The notes: generated by a model not told the origin, from the sequence alone. A stretch of 64,000 bases of DNA from Eudorina sp. 2006-703-Eu-15 (GCA_003117195.1 BDSI01000004.1:553290-617289), one strand, 5' to 3'; shown: positions 12,061 through 24,730, counted from the stretch's first letter. Program-made: numbers and translations.

Positions 12061-13032
12061 GGTGGTGTTGGTGGACCGCCTCATCCCCGCCGCCAGCCCC
12101 CGCCCCCGCCCCCGCCCCGGGCCCCGCCCCGGCCTCTACCGCAACGGTCACCGTTTCAAGGCCGTACTTCTCGTACACCAAGGAGGTTTCCTGGGGTGGC
12201 TAGGCTCCTGAGACCCAACCGGCATCAACCTAGCTACCTGGTCTGACGCAGTCGGCACCGACCGGGGTCAGTCGCGCGACGGCCTTGTTTCGGCAGGCGG
12301 CTAGGTCGGTAGGTCGGTAGGTGGGTGGCCCTGTGGTTGCCAGAATGTCGGCAGCGCCGCCGCCGGGCCGTCGATGAGTAAGTTGGCAGGGCGGGTAGCA
12401 CGTATAGCATGTATGAGCCGTGTAAGACGAGTGGCGGATGAAAGGCGGCATAGTGCCTGTCGGCACCGGACAGTAATCTGTATGTGAGAAGCTAAGTAGG
12501 GTTTGGGACAGTAATTTGTGTCAAGTAGGGCGGAGTAGGGTTTTGGAAATGTGCTTCGAGCCAGCTGTTGTGGTGGTGCATAGCCGGCGGTCGTTCGTCT
12601 CCTTGTTTGGCGGGCCGGCTGCCCTCCGTTGTCTAGGACTGCTGAAAATCTTGCATAAGCAAACCCTTCCTGGAATAACGGAGTGGATGGGGCGCACCCT
12701 TGAAGCAGCAACTATTCCAAATATCCCAACATCTCGTTGTCAACTATATCTTGGTTGATCAGCAGACCGTTGCACAATGAGACCGGGTTTTTGTATACAT
12801 TATTGTGGCTTGAGCTAATCAGTTGCAATGGCCTGCCTGCGCCTCACGAAAGTTGATTCTTCGCTGCTGGCCTGCTAGGGCCTGCTGGGTATTCGCGGTA
12901 CTCGGTGTTGGTTGAAAAAACGACTCTTTTTATAATAATAATAATGGCTTAAATTATTTCTATTTTTGCCCCCATCGATGCTTTCATGTTAGGACGGGTG
13001 CAGCTAGGCGAGGGCTAAGGCAAGGACTTTTG
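12061..13032. repeat. Host segment H2, right copy flanking the DIRS-like element
   Basis: This 972 bp is nearly identical to 8023-9005. It carries a non-functional tail of the small secreted gene (no start codon or signal peptide). It continues into unique host DNA at the exact point where H1 meets the element, so H2 looks like the unoccupied form of the target site. Confidence 0.85.
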
Positions 13033-13938
13033 TGCTACCCATGGACATACCCAGAATGTGAGTTACGCTACCCGGATTCATGGAGATTTTGCCCATATAA
13101 TAATTGTGCTGACCAAATGGTGGACGAGCGACCGGGGTTCTGGACGTGTTCATCGTTCGCGGCAGGCTTGACCGACAAATCGAGTCTTCTGTCCCGCGGC
13201 CGTCAGAAAATCATATTCAAGAGCAACTGTCTGCAGCCTATATCTGTTTGCATCCAATGACCCTGCGGCACCTGACAAGTCGCTGATGGATCCGAGGACG
13301 TCTCCAGAAATTCCCTCCTTTTTGAAAGCTGCAGCGCGCTCGTCTATCCAACCACCTAGCGTACCAACTAACGTTTGGCCCCGCCCTGCCTCCCAACAAA
13401 CAAACAAGGCTACCAGCCAGCTGCCACCATCCGCCCACCACGCAACCCAGTGCATGCTGTGAAACCTGTCCAAACGAGATACCAAGGCCGCAGTCCACCT
13501 CCGCAGGCTTCCGCCACGTAGGCACACACGCAGTGGGCAACCGGGAACCTGTCAGTCACTCAACCCACCATCGACCTGCTCTGCCGCGTCGACGTCCTCG
13601 TGTGCCGCTCTCCCCCCGCGCTGTGTGTGTCTGTGGCTGGCTGGCTGGGCAACCCTCGCTCAACCCTCGACTTACGTCCTAACGGGTACACAATCCAGGT
13701 CCGTTCTTGGGTACCGTTAGCAGATGCCGTACCGCACCGCCCAGGATGAAGGCAGCTAGCTATCGAAAGATGGGGTCGGATGTCCCGCCTTACGACTTGC
13801 TTGAGCCCCGTTGCGTGGCGTTTAACGAAGTGCTTCAACCTGCCAGCAAGTGTGCCACATTAGGGGTCCGCTGTGTGTGTCCCTGCTGCATGCAGTCGCT
13901 CGCCGTCGCCACACAGACACACAGACGCACAGACAAAC

Positions 13939-14490
13939 ATGGGTCTGATGATGGCAGCGGCGGCATCGCCCCGAGGTGGAGTCAGTGGAAGCGGCGGCGG
14001 CGCGCAGCGGCGAGCGACCCGTGGGACACCCGTCGTCACTGCCGCCGGCTACGGCACCCCAAGCCGGCGGCCGCCGCCGCCGCCGCCGGCCGTCAGGCCC
14101 GCGCTCCTGCCGCTGCTCCTGTCGCTGCTGCTACTGCACGTCGCTGTCGGTATGCTGCTATCGGCCCGGACCGCGCACGCCGCACGCCTCGACGAGTACG
14201 ACAACAACAGCAGACTCGGACTGCAGCCGTGCGCAGCTGGAGTTGCTGTGGACGACGTCGCGCCTGACTACTCCGGCTCCGAGGCGGCTGCCGCGCCTTC
14301 CCACACCGCCGCTGCCGCCGCCGCAGCAGCTGGTGCTGACGACGGCGAGTCGGATGCGCAGGTGCTGTCGGGGGGGCAGCGCGGGCTGCCGATGAGCCGT
14401 GGGCGCCGCCTCCACCAGGGCACGACCACCACCATCAAAGTCAAGACACGGCGGATGGACTACAACCGGGTTGTCGTACGAGGTGGTTAA
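13939..14490 (+). CDS. Small secreted or type II anchored protein, 183 residues
   Basis: A single open exon starts at an ATG inside ACAAACATGG. About 55 polar, Gly/Pro-rich residues precede a strong hydrophobic segment (LLPLLLSLLLLHVAVGMLL), followed by an Ala-rich site and an acidic, Ala-rich body. It ends TRRMDYNRVVVRGG. A late signal anchor, or an earlier exon feeding a normal signal peptide, would both fit. The Gly-Gly end, size and layout recall the gene at 7692-8165 on the other side of the retroelement. No catalytic motif is seen. The internal Met just before SARTAHA cannot be the start, because it would remove the membrane segment. Confidence 0.4.
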   Translation: MGLMMAAAASPRGGVSGSGGGAQRRATRGTPVVTAAGYGTPSRRPPPPPPAVRPALLPLLLSLLLLHVAVGMLLSARTAHAARLDEYDNNSRLGLQPCAAGVAVDDVAPDYSGSEAAAAPSHTAAAAAAAAGADDGESDAQVLSGGQRGLPMSRGRRLHQGTTTTIKVKTRRMDYNRVVVRGG

Positions 14491-17378
14491 GACAGTTACG
14501 GCCGGACAAGCGGACATGAGGACCTGAGAGGGCGGCACGCACGGAGCAAGCTGGGGTATGACGTGGGTGTTGGCGGCTGCTGGGTGTTACGTGGGCGATG
14601 CATGGTTCGTTCAGCAAGGGTATATACATGCGGTGCTGTGCGGCACTCGAAAGAATCAGGTTCGGATAGGTGGCAAATTGGGACGGATCCGCCGGGAGGA
14701 AACGGGCGGAGGGGGAAAGGGAAGGGGATGTCCAGGGTGGTTGAGGTAGGCTTGGTGGGGTGAGGGTTGTGTGCTTGGCAAGGAATCCCCCATCCCTACC
14801 CGCCCAGAGGGTTGTATGTCCAGATCAGGGTACATGTAGTACGATGGTGCCGTACATCAGCCTGGATGACGCTTCCAACCGGTGTTCGGTGCCAGCTGCT
14901 GGGACATACAGCAAGGGCCGTGTCGGACGGATGCGCGTTGTTTGAGGACTGCCGTACATAATATATCGTTGGCAGAGTGCCGCAGACACACCCGCCCCGG
15001 CTACGAGTGCATCACGACTTGCTGCCTAGCAGTGCCGGACAGTGCAACGACTGACGGTACAAGTCACGACACGCGGCCTTGTGGTGCGGGGATCGATCGG
15101 TGCCCTGTGTCGGCGGGGCGCCGCAGGGGGCGACATCTCCTGCTGGTAGATGGCCACCGACGCCGTGCGTGGGCCCCCCCGGTTGTAACATGTAGTCAGG
15201 TCTTTGGTATTGTCGTCGGGGCCATGGGCTGCTGGGCTCCTGGGGTCCTGTCCCGGCAGTCTCTGTAGCAAGGATGCCATACGCGTGCGGGATTATATAC
15301 CATGCATGGGTTGCTCGACCGCCATCTCAAGACCGACCCGACCCACAGGTCGGCGGCTGCGCCTCGCGCCGTACCCATACACACATCTGGGCCCGTTGGA
15401 AGCTTGGAACCCCCGGTCAGGACTCGAGTCCACCTTGTAACGGTTACTACTGTTTTTACTACTACACACACAACACGTACGCTAACCAGCGCGCGCTGGG
15501 ATGCCAACACGAGGCAGCCTAGCTAAGGTGGACGGAGCTAGCGCAGTTGCTTGGCCCGCATGACAGGGCAGGGCAGGACTGTATTCCGGCGCTTCGTTGC
15601 GACAGAGGGGACTCCAGGGAACGCGCGCAGAGAGCGGCAGCGCGCGTACTGATGGGGCCCGACCGCAAACCGGAGCGCAATGCCACAGGGGGTCATCACA
15701 CCTTCACACGGCTTCACTCTCAGGCCACGCAGACGCGAGTGGCTGACGCTCGAGGAAGCGGTGGCTATCTACATAGTCCAACAGTCGCCGCACCGGCACA
15801 CGTTGCTTGATCCCTTTTCGGGGTCCGCTGTGACGTTCAGTCACTCAATTCATTCATGCTGCCAACAAGCAAGCGTCCCATGTTGTGGCTTTGCTTGCGG
15901 GATAGAGCGGCCGTTTAACCTGAGTAAGGCCAGCCATGCATCCGCCAGCCACGATCTATATATCTGTCGAACCTTGCTTTTGCCGCGCACGGCCGCGCCG
16001 CTCAACCAGGCATGCATGCGTCCCTCGGCAACCTACTGCGGTTCGTGATTAATTAATGCCCGCGCAGGCACGTATCCATTATTTCTGACCTCGAGCGGTA
16101 GTACCGCTAGCTGCCCAACCAAGGTGCAAACGTGCAAACGTGGACATTCCGGGTCGCTCGCTCGGCACAGCAACCGAGGGCAGAGGGCGCCCTGAGGTAC
16201 GTAGATGGCGGCGCGCGGCTCTTTTCACTCTTTCCGTCGCGCTCTCACGGTACCTCTAATGCGAACCCAGCACGTTATTATGATACAATTACACAGTGCT
16301 CGGAATGTAATAGTAAAGATGCGAGGCGTTTGCGGAGCCCAGTAGTGGAACACAAAGGGTCCGACTTGCGGAGATCGATGAGGAAGCCGCACGACGTGGA
16401 CCCACGGGTCACTTTCCAAAAGCTTATCGTGGCTATACGAATTCTGCTTTGCCCTACCCCGTCAGACGATGGCACTGAAGGATGCGGTTGTAACAGGATC
16501 TGGGCTGCGAGACCGCCGTTGCCACTTTAAGGCGGCGTTACGGACGCGCAGTGCTGCGCGCGCGTTCGACCCGCCCTCGGTTCTTAAGAATCGCATAAGA
16601 ACCAAGTACGAATCCAAAGCGCACCCAGAGGGGGCACTTTCATCCACGGCGCACGAAAGCTTCCGTGTGCTCATCTGCACGTCCGCAAAGTTATCATCAG
16701 GCCGCCGGAACCTCAAAAGAAGTACCAGTCTACCTATCCTTTCCACTGACCTCATCACAGTCATCACACATCGCCCAGACAGGGCGACGCGCGCTCTACG
16801 TATCCACCTGGCTGCTGTCCGAAGACACACGCACAACAGCGAACCGAAGGCCGCCGTCTGATCTATCTCCGAACTCTCTGCGTAGGTACGTGACGTAGGC
16901 TCCAGACACTACTCCACGAGTCGCGCGGCGCCGCGCGCGTCCTCACCCTGGCGCGCATGTGGGCATGTGGGCAGGCGCACCCACGAATGACGTTTCCTTT
17001 TTTTCGACGCGGTCCATCTATCTCTAACAAAACATACATGCTGCCAGCAGATGCTGCCAGCGGCGCATGCGGACGTGTGCCCCCGAGCGACTTTCACATG
17101 CATCGGTACATACATATCGGGTTTGCCGCGCTCCGTTTGTTTGTTTGTTTGTTTTTGCAGACTGGCCCGCGTTTTCCCCGCGATTTCCCACGTTCCAGGA
17201 CTGACCGGGCACGAAACGTTTGAGTGAACAACTGCCCCAACCAGGATTATTGAGTCGTGCCTCTCTGGCGGCCGCATCCTATTGATTTGACGTAGCGACA
17301 AAGGAGAGGAGAAGGAGTTCGTTGGTCGCGGCAGCGCAGAGCAAACCGTTCGCGGTCCGGTCCGTGAACGAACAAGCG
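14491..17378. other. Intergenic, no gene supported
   Basis: About 2.9 kb hold only short frames on both strands without conserved motifs. A copy of the dispersed GGGGTCCGCTGTGAC word with a degraded ATTC tail lies at about 15818-15857, and GACCCACGGGTC lies at 16399. The last few hundred bases are the probable promoter and 5' leader of the GIN-like gene. Confidence 0.5.
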
Positions 17379-20300
17379 ATGTTTGCCAAGAGGCCTCGAG
17401 AGGGCCGCTGGCAGCAGCAGCTGCCGCTGCTGGCTGCGGTGGCGGTGGCGCTGCTGCTCGCCGCGCCGCACGCGGCGCCCGTCGCTGCCACCCGCGGTTC
17501 CATCTCGGTCACTCGAGCCCTGCTGCAAGCCACCGACGGCGGCAGCAGCGACACGACCACCGGCGGCAGCGACATGACCACCGGCGGCAGCATCGGCACC
17601 ACCGGCGGCACTAGCGACAACACCACGACGACGACCACCACCCCGACGACGACCACGACCGCCCCCACCACCACGACGACGGGTGGTACGGCAGCACCGC
17701 CCGCCGTGACCAGCGCGGGTGCGACGCTGCCGGGCGACATCGCCGCCGTCAGGTCGTGTCTGCCCTTCAACATCCTCATCTTGCCCGGGCCCGCTGGCGG
17801 CGGCGCCGGCGCCGGCGGCAGCGTTGCCGCCGATATGAACGCCACTGACAACACCACCAGCACGACCATGGCCACTGGTGGCGGCGGCGGCAACGCCACG
17901 CTCTACATGACCGCGGAGCTGGCCGTCATCAACGCCACGGACATCACCTACTCGCAAGAGGATGGCATCCTCTCGCTGGGGCTAACGCAGGTGGGTGGGA
18001 AACCCGCCCTAGAGAAAGCGCAACTCCTCACTGCCGACTGACTTTGAGCGAAAAGTGAAAGACTTGCTTATCTAGAACTGCGGCGCTGTGCGTGCAAGTT
18101 GGTGCTGTCGTTGGTGCAGTCTGGCTGTTTTTCGACGCGGATAGGGCGTTGGATGTTGGGGTTTCGTCGGTGACAACTGGCGCCAGCAGCTCGGTGAGCG
18201 GGTGCGGAGTACGGACTACGGAGTACGGAGTACGGCGGCGTGCAGGGCAGGGCAGGGCGGGGCAGAGCAAGGCGGCCATTGGCGTCCGTACTCCGCGGCT
18301 AACGTTGCTTGATTCGTCCGCTTAGCAACCACAGCCCCGGGCTTAGGAGCTAGAGCTATTGTGCGACGGCATACTCCATCCGCAACCGGAGGGTCCACTC
18401 GTATCCACTCCGTCCCCGCAGTAACATGTAACCTACGGGGTCCGCCGCAAAACATTCCATCCATCCATCTTCCCAGAAGGCGCTGAGGGCCATCCGCCCT
18501 CCCTCTCATGTGTGTGTTCGTGCCTGTCTACGCTTCGTCCCCTCCCGACTCGCTCGCCCTGGCTCGTCCCCTGTTGCCTGTCCCCTGCAGGGCTACACCA
18601 CCTCCCACGTCATCAACCTCACCATCGTCACCGCCAACAGCAGCTCCCTCCGCTTCGTGCAGAACTTCGGGTGAGTGGGGGTCCCGTTATGCGGGCGGAC
18701 GGGCGGGCGGGCGGGTTTGTCGACGACCTGAAGACGTACGGTGGCGCCTCCTTCTCCTTCTCCTCCTCCTCCGGGGTGATGAGTCGGTCGTTCGTCTCAG
18801 TGGGGTATATGCGACTAACACGGACACGAGGCTGAGCTAAGGGTGGCGTGTGTGTGGCGTATTACTACTAATAATTCGCCACACGTCACGCGTGCAGCAG
18901 CCTCGCTTGGCGTAATCATTTATTACTACGCCTCTTCGGGAAGTCAAGCGTCGAAGTGTCCGTGGGCGTCAGCGCTCGGCGGTATGGACGCCGAGGAGGA
19001 CGCCGAGGAGTACATCTGTGGCACTGTCAGGTTTGCGGCGCGTTTGCGGCGTGTGATGGGAGTTGACATTCTGGAGCGGAACTTCAGGGTAACCCTTGCG
19101 TTGCCCGGAAACCCTCAAGTTCCGCTCCAGAATGTCAACTCCCATCACGCGCCGCAAACGCGCCGCAAACCTGACAGTGCCACAGATGTCCTCCTCGGCG
19201 TCCATACCGCTGAGCGCTGACGCCGACGTCATACAAGGAGATCTCGTAGGCTTCATGTCATACGCGGGGGTTACGGGACGGGCGGACCCCGGATGGGCGC
19301 GGACGGGGGCACGGCGGGACGGGGACACGGGGGGACGGGGGCACGGCGGGACGGGGGCACGGGGACATCGCGCCGTGTCTGCCAGAGGCGATGACCTCCG
19401 GCGGAACACCACATGCGGTTGTGTGTTTGGCCAAGGAACGGTGTGTGCTCTTCCCCTGCACTCCCATGCGCCCTCGCCCTCTCCCCGCCCCGCCCTGCTC
19501 CGCTTTGAACGTGCCCCTACAGCCAGTCGGCTCCTTCTCCTGTCTCCCCTGCCTTACCTTCCCGTATCCTTTCGATTGATGTCTTATCCTCTCAACTCTT
19601 TCGTGTCGCCTCCGCCCATTCCACCCATTGAACCGCCTTCCGCAGTCCCGGCAACCTGGTGGTGGGCCCCGGTTTCAACGTCGACACCTTCTCCGCCGCC
19701 GCCACAAGTCTGGGCGGCATACTTGTCATCGGCCTCACCACCGGGCATGCCTACGTCACCAACACCGGGTGAGAGAGTGTGGGGTTGACGGAGGAGGAGC
19801 GCCCGTCGCATCAGCACCTCACCCCCATCGGCATCGCATTATCACGGCTCTCTCACGTGTCTGCGCGACTTCCTGCCGTAACATCGTACAGTTGCACGGC
19901 GCATTCTTCTGTAGTGGTCGCGTCAGCTCTTTGCGGGGGGCGTGGCGCGGTGGCGGTCGTATGTTGACACTCCCCCGTGTCTGCGGCTTCCCAGCTTCTT
20001 CGTCGATCGGGCTCCAACATACCGTACGCTTCGTGGTCGCCAGCGCGCAAACATAGTGTTCTCGCTGCATCATTATCTCGGTGTCTTCTCTGTCGTACTG
20101 TCGTGCTGCCGGTCCTATTGTCGTGCTGCCGTACACTAAACGCAGGCTTGGCACGGTGGCCTTGGACGGCAACTTCGGTGACACCGACGTGGTGTCCGGC
20201 GGCACCGCCAAGATATACCTGGCGGGCAACGCCAGCGGCACCGTTGCCGTACAGGCGGACGGCATCAGCACCGTTTGGGTCAAGGGCACCCCGGGTAGGT

Positions 20301-23287
20301 GTTCTTGTCGAGCAAAGGGTATTACCTCGAGGACTGGAGGCCTTGGGGGATGAGAAGAGGAGATTGGGGCCAAGCGCGCTTGCTTGACGCTCTCTCTTGG
20401 TCGGTGGTCGCTTGATGTGATGTGGTGGGCGGGGCTGCGGCACGGGGATTGTATGGGCGGGCACACTGGCAGGACGTGTGCAGGGCGGAAAGCTGTCGAG
20501 CGAGGGAGAGGGAGAATGTTCGGGGGGCTTCCGCTGAACGCGGCCGCAGCTGCGGCACGCCGCCACAATGCGGTCCAGGGCGCAGCGGGATGTGCGATGC
20601 TCCGGGAATACCCTAAACCACGGTTCGCCGCCCCCTTCGCAACCCGCCCCAGATACCAAGATCACGGGTACGGCCAACGGCCTGGCTAAGGTGCTGTACA
20701 ACGAGGGCACGTGCTCCGTCAAGCCGGCCTTCCTGGTGCGTTGAGCCGACCCATGGGTCACTGTTAACACGGGATGGCGTTTCATCACCTTATCACCCAT
20801 TCTGCATGGATGCAAGCAATTCCCCGTTATTGTATCGATGACGAGCATGTGCAAAAGGGTGGGTGAAGGGTTCATGCAATGTAACCAGTGCAAGGTGGAC
20901 CCCAAGTCCCTACCCGGCGTTCATGTGTCGGGAGTCACCTTAAGACCAATCTTCGCTTCCGCGCCCTCCCTGCCCCTCCCTGCCCCCCACCGCGCAGTCC
21001 ATCTTCGGCATCAGCCCCTTCGGCGACCCCTGCCAGAAGGCCCCCAGCGCCGCCGCCCCCACCTTCAACGCGAGGTGGTCCTGCGGCCAGGTCGTGTACG
21101 GCCAGTCCATCTGCCCGGGTGCGTGCTTACGTTGCGAAATGCCGTACTCCTCTGCTGCTGGACCTAGTGCCGTACATGAGCCAGCTCGCACAGCACATAA
21201 CACATGTATGATACCTGTATATGTACGTGCATGTGGGGGCCGCATTACGCTAATCACGCAGACGCCGATGGCTGCGAGACCCGCTGTGTTCGGGCATGTC
21301 GAGCGTAACGTGAACGTACGGAATTGACCGCTGGCATCCACGTGGGTGCCATCGTTGCCGCCACCCTCACACAGAGGTCCAGGTCAGCGGCGCCAGCGGC
21401 ATCGGCCTGGGCGGCGGCGGCGGCCCCACGGGCAGTGCGGCGGGTACCACTGCGGGCAGCCCCACGGGCACCGAGCCTACGGGCAGCACTGCGGCCCCCA
21501 ACGTCAACACTGTCAGCGGCGAGCCGGTGGGTGGGTGGGTGGGTGGGTAGGTGCGGGTGTGCAGTGGCCAGACGGTTGCTTGGCGGAATGATGAGGGACT
21601 TGGGAGTCTGGGAGGAGGGGTTGGAAATGCGCGGGGAGGCCTCTCGGGCTTTGATTGGGGCCTACAGGGCTGGGGAAGCGGCCTGGGGGCGGAAGGCGGT
21701 GCGGGGCGGGGCGGCAATCAAAGAGGGCGCGGCGGCCTGGGAATGAAGGCAGCTAGCGGTCAAGAGGTGCCAGCCTGGTCGCCCGGCATTGATGTGCCCT
21801 GACAGACAGACTAACAGACAAGCAGGCCAGCCCTCACGTCACCTCACCTCGCCGCATACCATACCGGGCAGTGGCTCACCCGTTGGGTCAACTCAGAATC
21901 CCGTAACGGCCTTGTACCGGTTGCATATCCCGTACTCCTCCACCGTGTCTTTGAGCACCCTCCGCCGCAAAGCGTAACCCCGCAACCCACACCCAGGCCC
22001 AGGTTCGATCTGGGTGGACACGGTGTGTCGCGGTGTCCCAAACCCAACGCCCCACACATTCAACACCCCAACCCCTGGTCAGTATTTGTCGCCGGGCTGG
22101 GTGTCCCTGGGATGTTTCTAACCCCAACCCCTGCAGGGTACCGTCACCACGGGGACGTTCACCACTCCAGGGGGGACCGCCTCCTCGTCCGGTGGGTGTG
22201 GGTGAGGTGCTGTGTAGGGTCCGGGGTGTAAGAACGTCAGGTGGCGGGATGGGCCCTGCGCCAGCAACGCCGCCGCCGTCCGACCCGCGGGTCGTCGTAC
22301 ACCGCGGATGACCTGGCTGCGCTGCGTCGTTGCGCGGTGTCGAACGCAGGGCAGCATTCCAGCTCGTACAGCTGAAGCTTGCTGGATGTGTGTAGCTGAG
22401 AAGGCGCCCGAGTTTATGGGCACAATTCAGGGCGCTCTAACCCTTTCAGAGACCCAACGTCCCCAACGATCCGTAGGTTGCCCAACGATCTCAACGACAC
22501 TAACGATCCTAACGATCCCAACGTCCCTAACGACCCCACCGACAGGCACGGTGTCGGGTCCCAGCGGCACCCTCGGGAGCCAACAGAGCTCCACCGGCGG
22601 CAGCCCGCCGCTCTTCGCCGCCTCCGCCTTCCCGCCCACCCCCGACTTCTTCAGCCCCACGCTGGGCAGCGGGCTGGAACCTGACTTCATGGGTGAGCGA
22701 CAGGGGGCAGGGGCACGCGGCAGGAGGCCACGTTTCGGCACCTGCGATGGTTTCGGAGGTCTGCAGGGAAGTAAAGGAGGGCGAGGGTGGGGGCGAGCAA
22801 GCATATACATGCACGGTTACATTACTAGGTTGAGAACTAGTCATACGACCCTGGACCCCCCGTGCTGACAAGCTTACTGCTTACAAAAACACTCACTCAA
22901 ATACGCGTGTCCGTTCACGCATCATTGTTGAATGAGGACGAACTGGCCAGTCCCCTGAATTGCCAAACCCTCGCTCTCCTTTCACCTCCCAACCCAACCC
23001 GAGCAGCGAACCCCTTCGGAAGCATGGGCACCACCTCGGGCGGCGTCGGCCTGACCGGCATGACCGGCGGCGGCTCCGCCATGTCCAGCTCCTCCTCCTC
23101 GTCGGGCGGCGGCCCCGTCACCGCCATCTCCAGCAGCTCTGGCAGCGGCCCGCAGCAGTCGCTCTCCAGCGCGCTCAACATCCCCTCCCTGGGCTCGGGC
23201 CTCTCCATCACCTCCACCTCGTGCGCGGACCCGGACAGCAGCAGGGACATGTTCCCCAGCGGCGGCAGTGGCACCAGCGGTCCCTAG
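17379..23287 (+). CDS. Secreted protein with GIN/DUF2807-like beta-helix core, 10 exons, 600 residues
   Basis: Exons are 17379-17990, 18591-18670, 19646-19768, 20146-20294, 20653-20735, 20998-21118, 21375-21526, 22137-22191, 22546-22692 and 23007-23287. All phases close and the sum is 1803 nt. Residues about 15-40 form a signal peptide (LLAAVAVALLLAAPHAAPVAA). A Thr/Gly linker with Thr runs follows, likely O-glycosylated. Exons 2-5 hold repeating short beta-strands (LNLTIV-like, GNLVVGPGFN, LGTVALDGNFGDTDV, GTVAVQADGISTVWVKG), as in bacterial-type head GIN/DUF2807 right-handed helices. Exon 6 adds Cys pairs (PFGDPCQK, WSCGQ, SICPG). The tail is Gly/Ser-rich and disordered. A role in the cell wall or extracellular matrix is likely; the exact partner is unknown. 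A TGTAA polyadenylation-type word lies at 23901. Confidence 0.7.
18965..19224. ncRNA. Long intronic hairpin (inverted repeat), possible small-RNA precursor or foldback element
   Basis: In intron 2 of the GIN-like gene, 18965-19090 is the near-perfect reverse complement of 19111-19224, with a 20-nt loop. The main flaws are a 12-nt insertion in the left arm near 19000 and a few single mismatches. The transcript would fold into a stem of about 110 bp. Algal miRNA and siRNA precursors often look like this, but a foldback transposon or MITE would too. Confidence 0.55.
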
Positions 23288-23430
23288 ACAAGACACATCA
23301 CCATGCACCTACACAAATCAGCTGTGCCGACACGTCCGCGTGTCAGGGACGGGTATTTAGGTAGGACGGGGTGGCGAGGCAGTTGATTGGAGATCTCACG
23401 GGAAGGTAGACATAGAGACGCCTCGTCAGT

Positions 23431-23522
23431 TGAAAGGCAGGTAGCTGGCCATATGAAAGGCAGGTAGCTGGCCATATGAAAGGCAGGTAGCTGGCCATAT
23501 GAAAGGCAGGTAGCTGGCCATT
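23431..23522. repeat. 23-bp tandem repeat, four copies
   Basis: The unit contains AAAGGCAGGTAGCTGGCCA and is repeated four times with one end difference. There are no unique spacers, so this is a minisatellite and not a CRISPR. Confidence 0.85.
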
Positions 23523-24100
23523 CGTCAAATGATCAGAGCATGTGTCGAGTGCATATGTCGTACGCAGTCGAGCTGTACTGTACAGCTGCATGTGGCGGCA
23601 GCGCCAGGATGCATCTACAAGTTGTTGATACCCGCTTTTGTTTGGGGCACTGGCAGATAAGGGTACGACGCCTGTCGTACGACTCGTAGCGAGCTGTGGC
23701 TCGTCCCCGCCGCTGTTCTCAGGCCCACCCAGCGGTTTGTCCCGTCACGTTGTCGCTGTTGCCGAGTTGTTGAAGGTTGGAAACCAACAAACTAGACCCA
23801 TTGGGTCTTGACCACTCGCGGACGGAGCGCCGGCGATGGTTCGCTGGGCCGAGTTGATTAATGTTCATGGGTGGAGCCAAATGGTGCCCCCGTGACAGCT
23901 TGTAACAGAACGAATGTGGCATATTTCGGGTGATGTCCATGTAATTGGGCTTGGTAGGAATTTCGAAATTTTGAATTTTACAAGGGCATTGGTGCGAATG
24001 TTTCTGACCACAGCCCCAAAAGTCAAACTGACTATCAAAAGCAATATATAAATATAATAGATTCGCCTTGGATCTCAGGTGCGCAACAAAGGCCAGACTT

Positions 24101-24211
24101 ACATGTGGCGATGCATGCAGTCAAGCAAAATTGTACTAAAGACGACCTCACTGATCGGACAAGACCCGCAGACCGCATATTGTTTTGCTTGACTGATGCA
24201 TCGCCACATGT
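24101..24211. ncRNA. Hairpin with ~34-bp stem, candidate small-RNA precursor or MITE
   Basis: ACATGTGGCGATGCAT begins the left arm (24101-24134). Its complement ends the right arm (24179-24211), with one bulge and a ~44-nt loop. The stem is AT-richer than its surroundings. Length and pairing suit a miRNA-type precursor; no expression evidence is available here. Confidence 0.4.
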
Positions 24212-24730
24212 CGGACAACAAACATAACTTTCGCGACGAAACATGTGCGTCCAACCGCAACGCGACTCAGCAGGAAAGGTCGTTACAACGCTGTACGCTG
24301 CTGTCAACGGCCCAATCTCGGATGGATCCACCGAAACCAAAAATCACTGCCAACTGTTGATCAACGGACCGCACGCGCGCTGTCTCACGGATCCCACCCA
24401 ACCAAATATACGGGCCGAGGAGCTGAGACGAAAATCCAAAACGAGCACCAACAACGGGGGCTATATGTACACATCTGCGGCTACACACACCCGCAACAGG
24501 CTCCACGCACGCAAGTCGCACCTGTTCCGACGGCGTGCACGTCCGCACCCATACATACAGCCGAACGCATACGGCCTCACCCACCCAAACACCTACCGAG
24601 CTCTGTTCCACGCTTCCACCTCAACCCATCCCGTTCATCCTGCCTTACATCCATCCATACATACATACTCCCATCCACACATCCAGGCAGATAGGGTTCC
24701 ACGACGACTGCCTCCACCTCCGCGCAGCAA

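Larger units (their letters stand above)
23288..24730. other. Intergenic with tandem repeat, AT-rich patch and hairpin
   Basis: This holds a 23-bp unit repeated four times at 23431-23522 and an AT-rich patch around 23940-24060. A second hairpin lies at 24101-24211. No reading frame with recognisable features is present. Confidence 0.5.

Noticed and set aside
21262..21320. An extra exon in the GIN-like gene (Cys-containing DADGCETRC reading after a good acceptor)
   Set aside because: No donor keeps the frame without a stop, and joining exon 6 directly to 21375 closes the phase perfectly.
23431..23522. CRISPR-like tandem array, also at 59171-59360 and 61677-61895
   Set aside because: The units are directly adjacent with no unique spacers, and the genome is eukaryotic. 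These are minisatellites.
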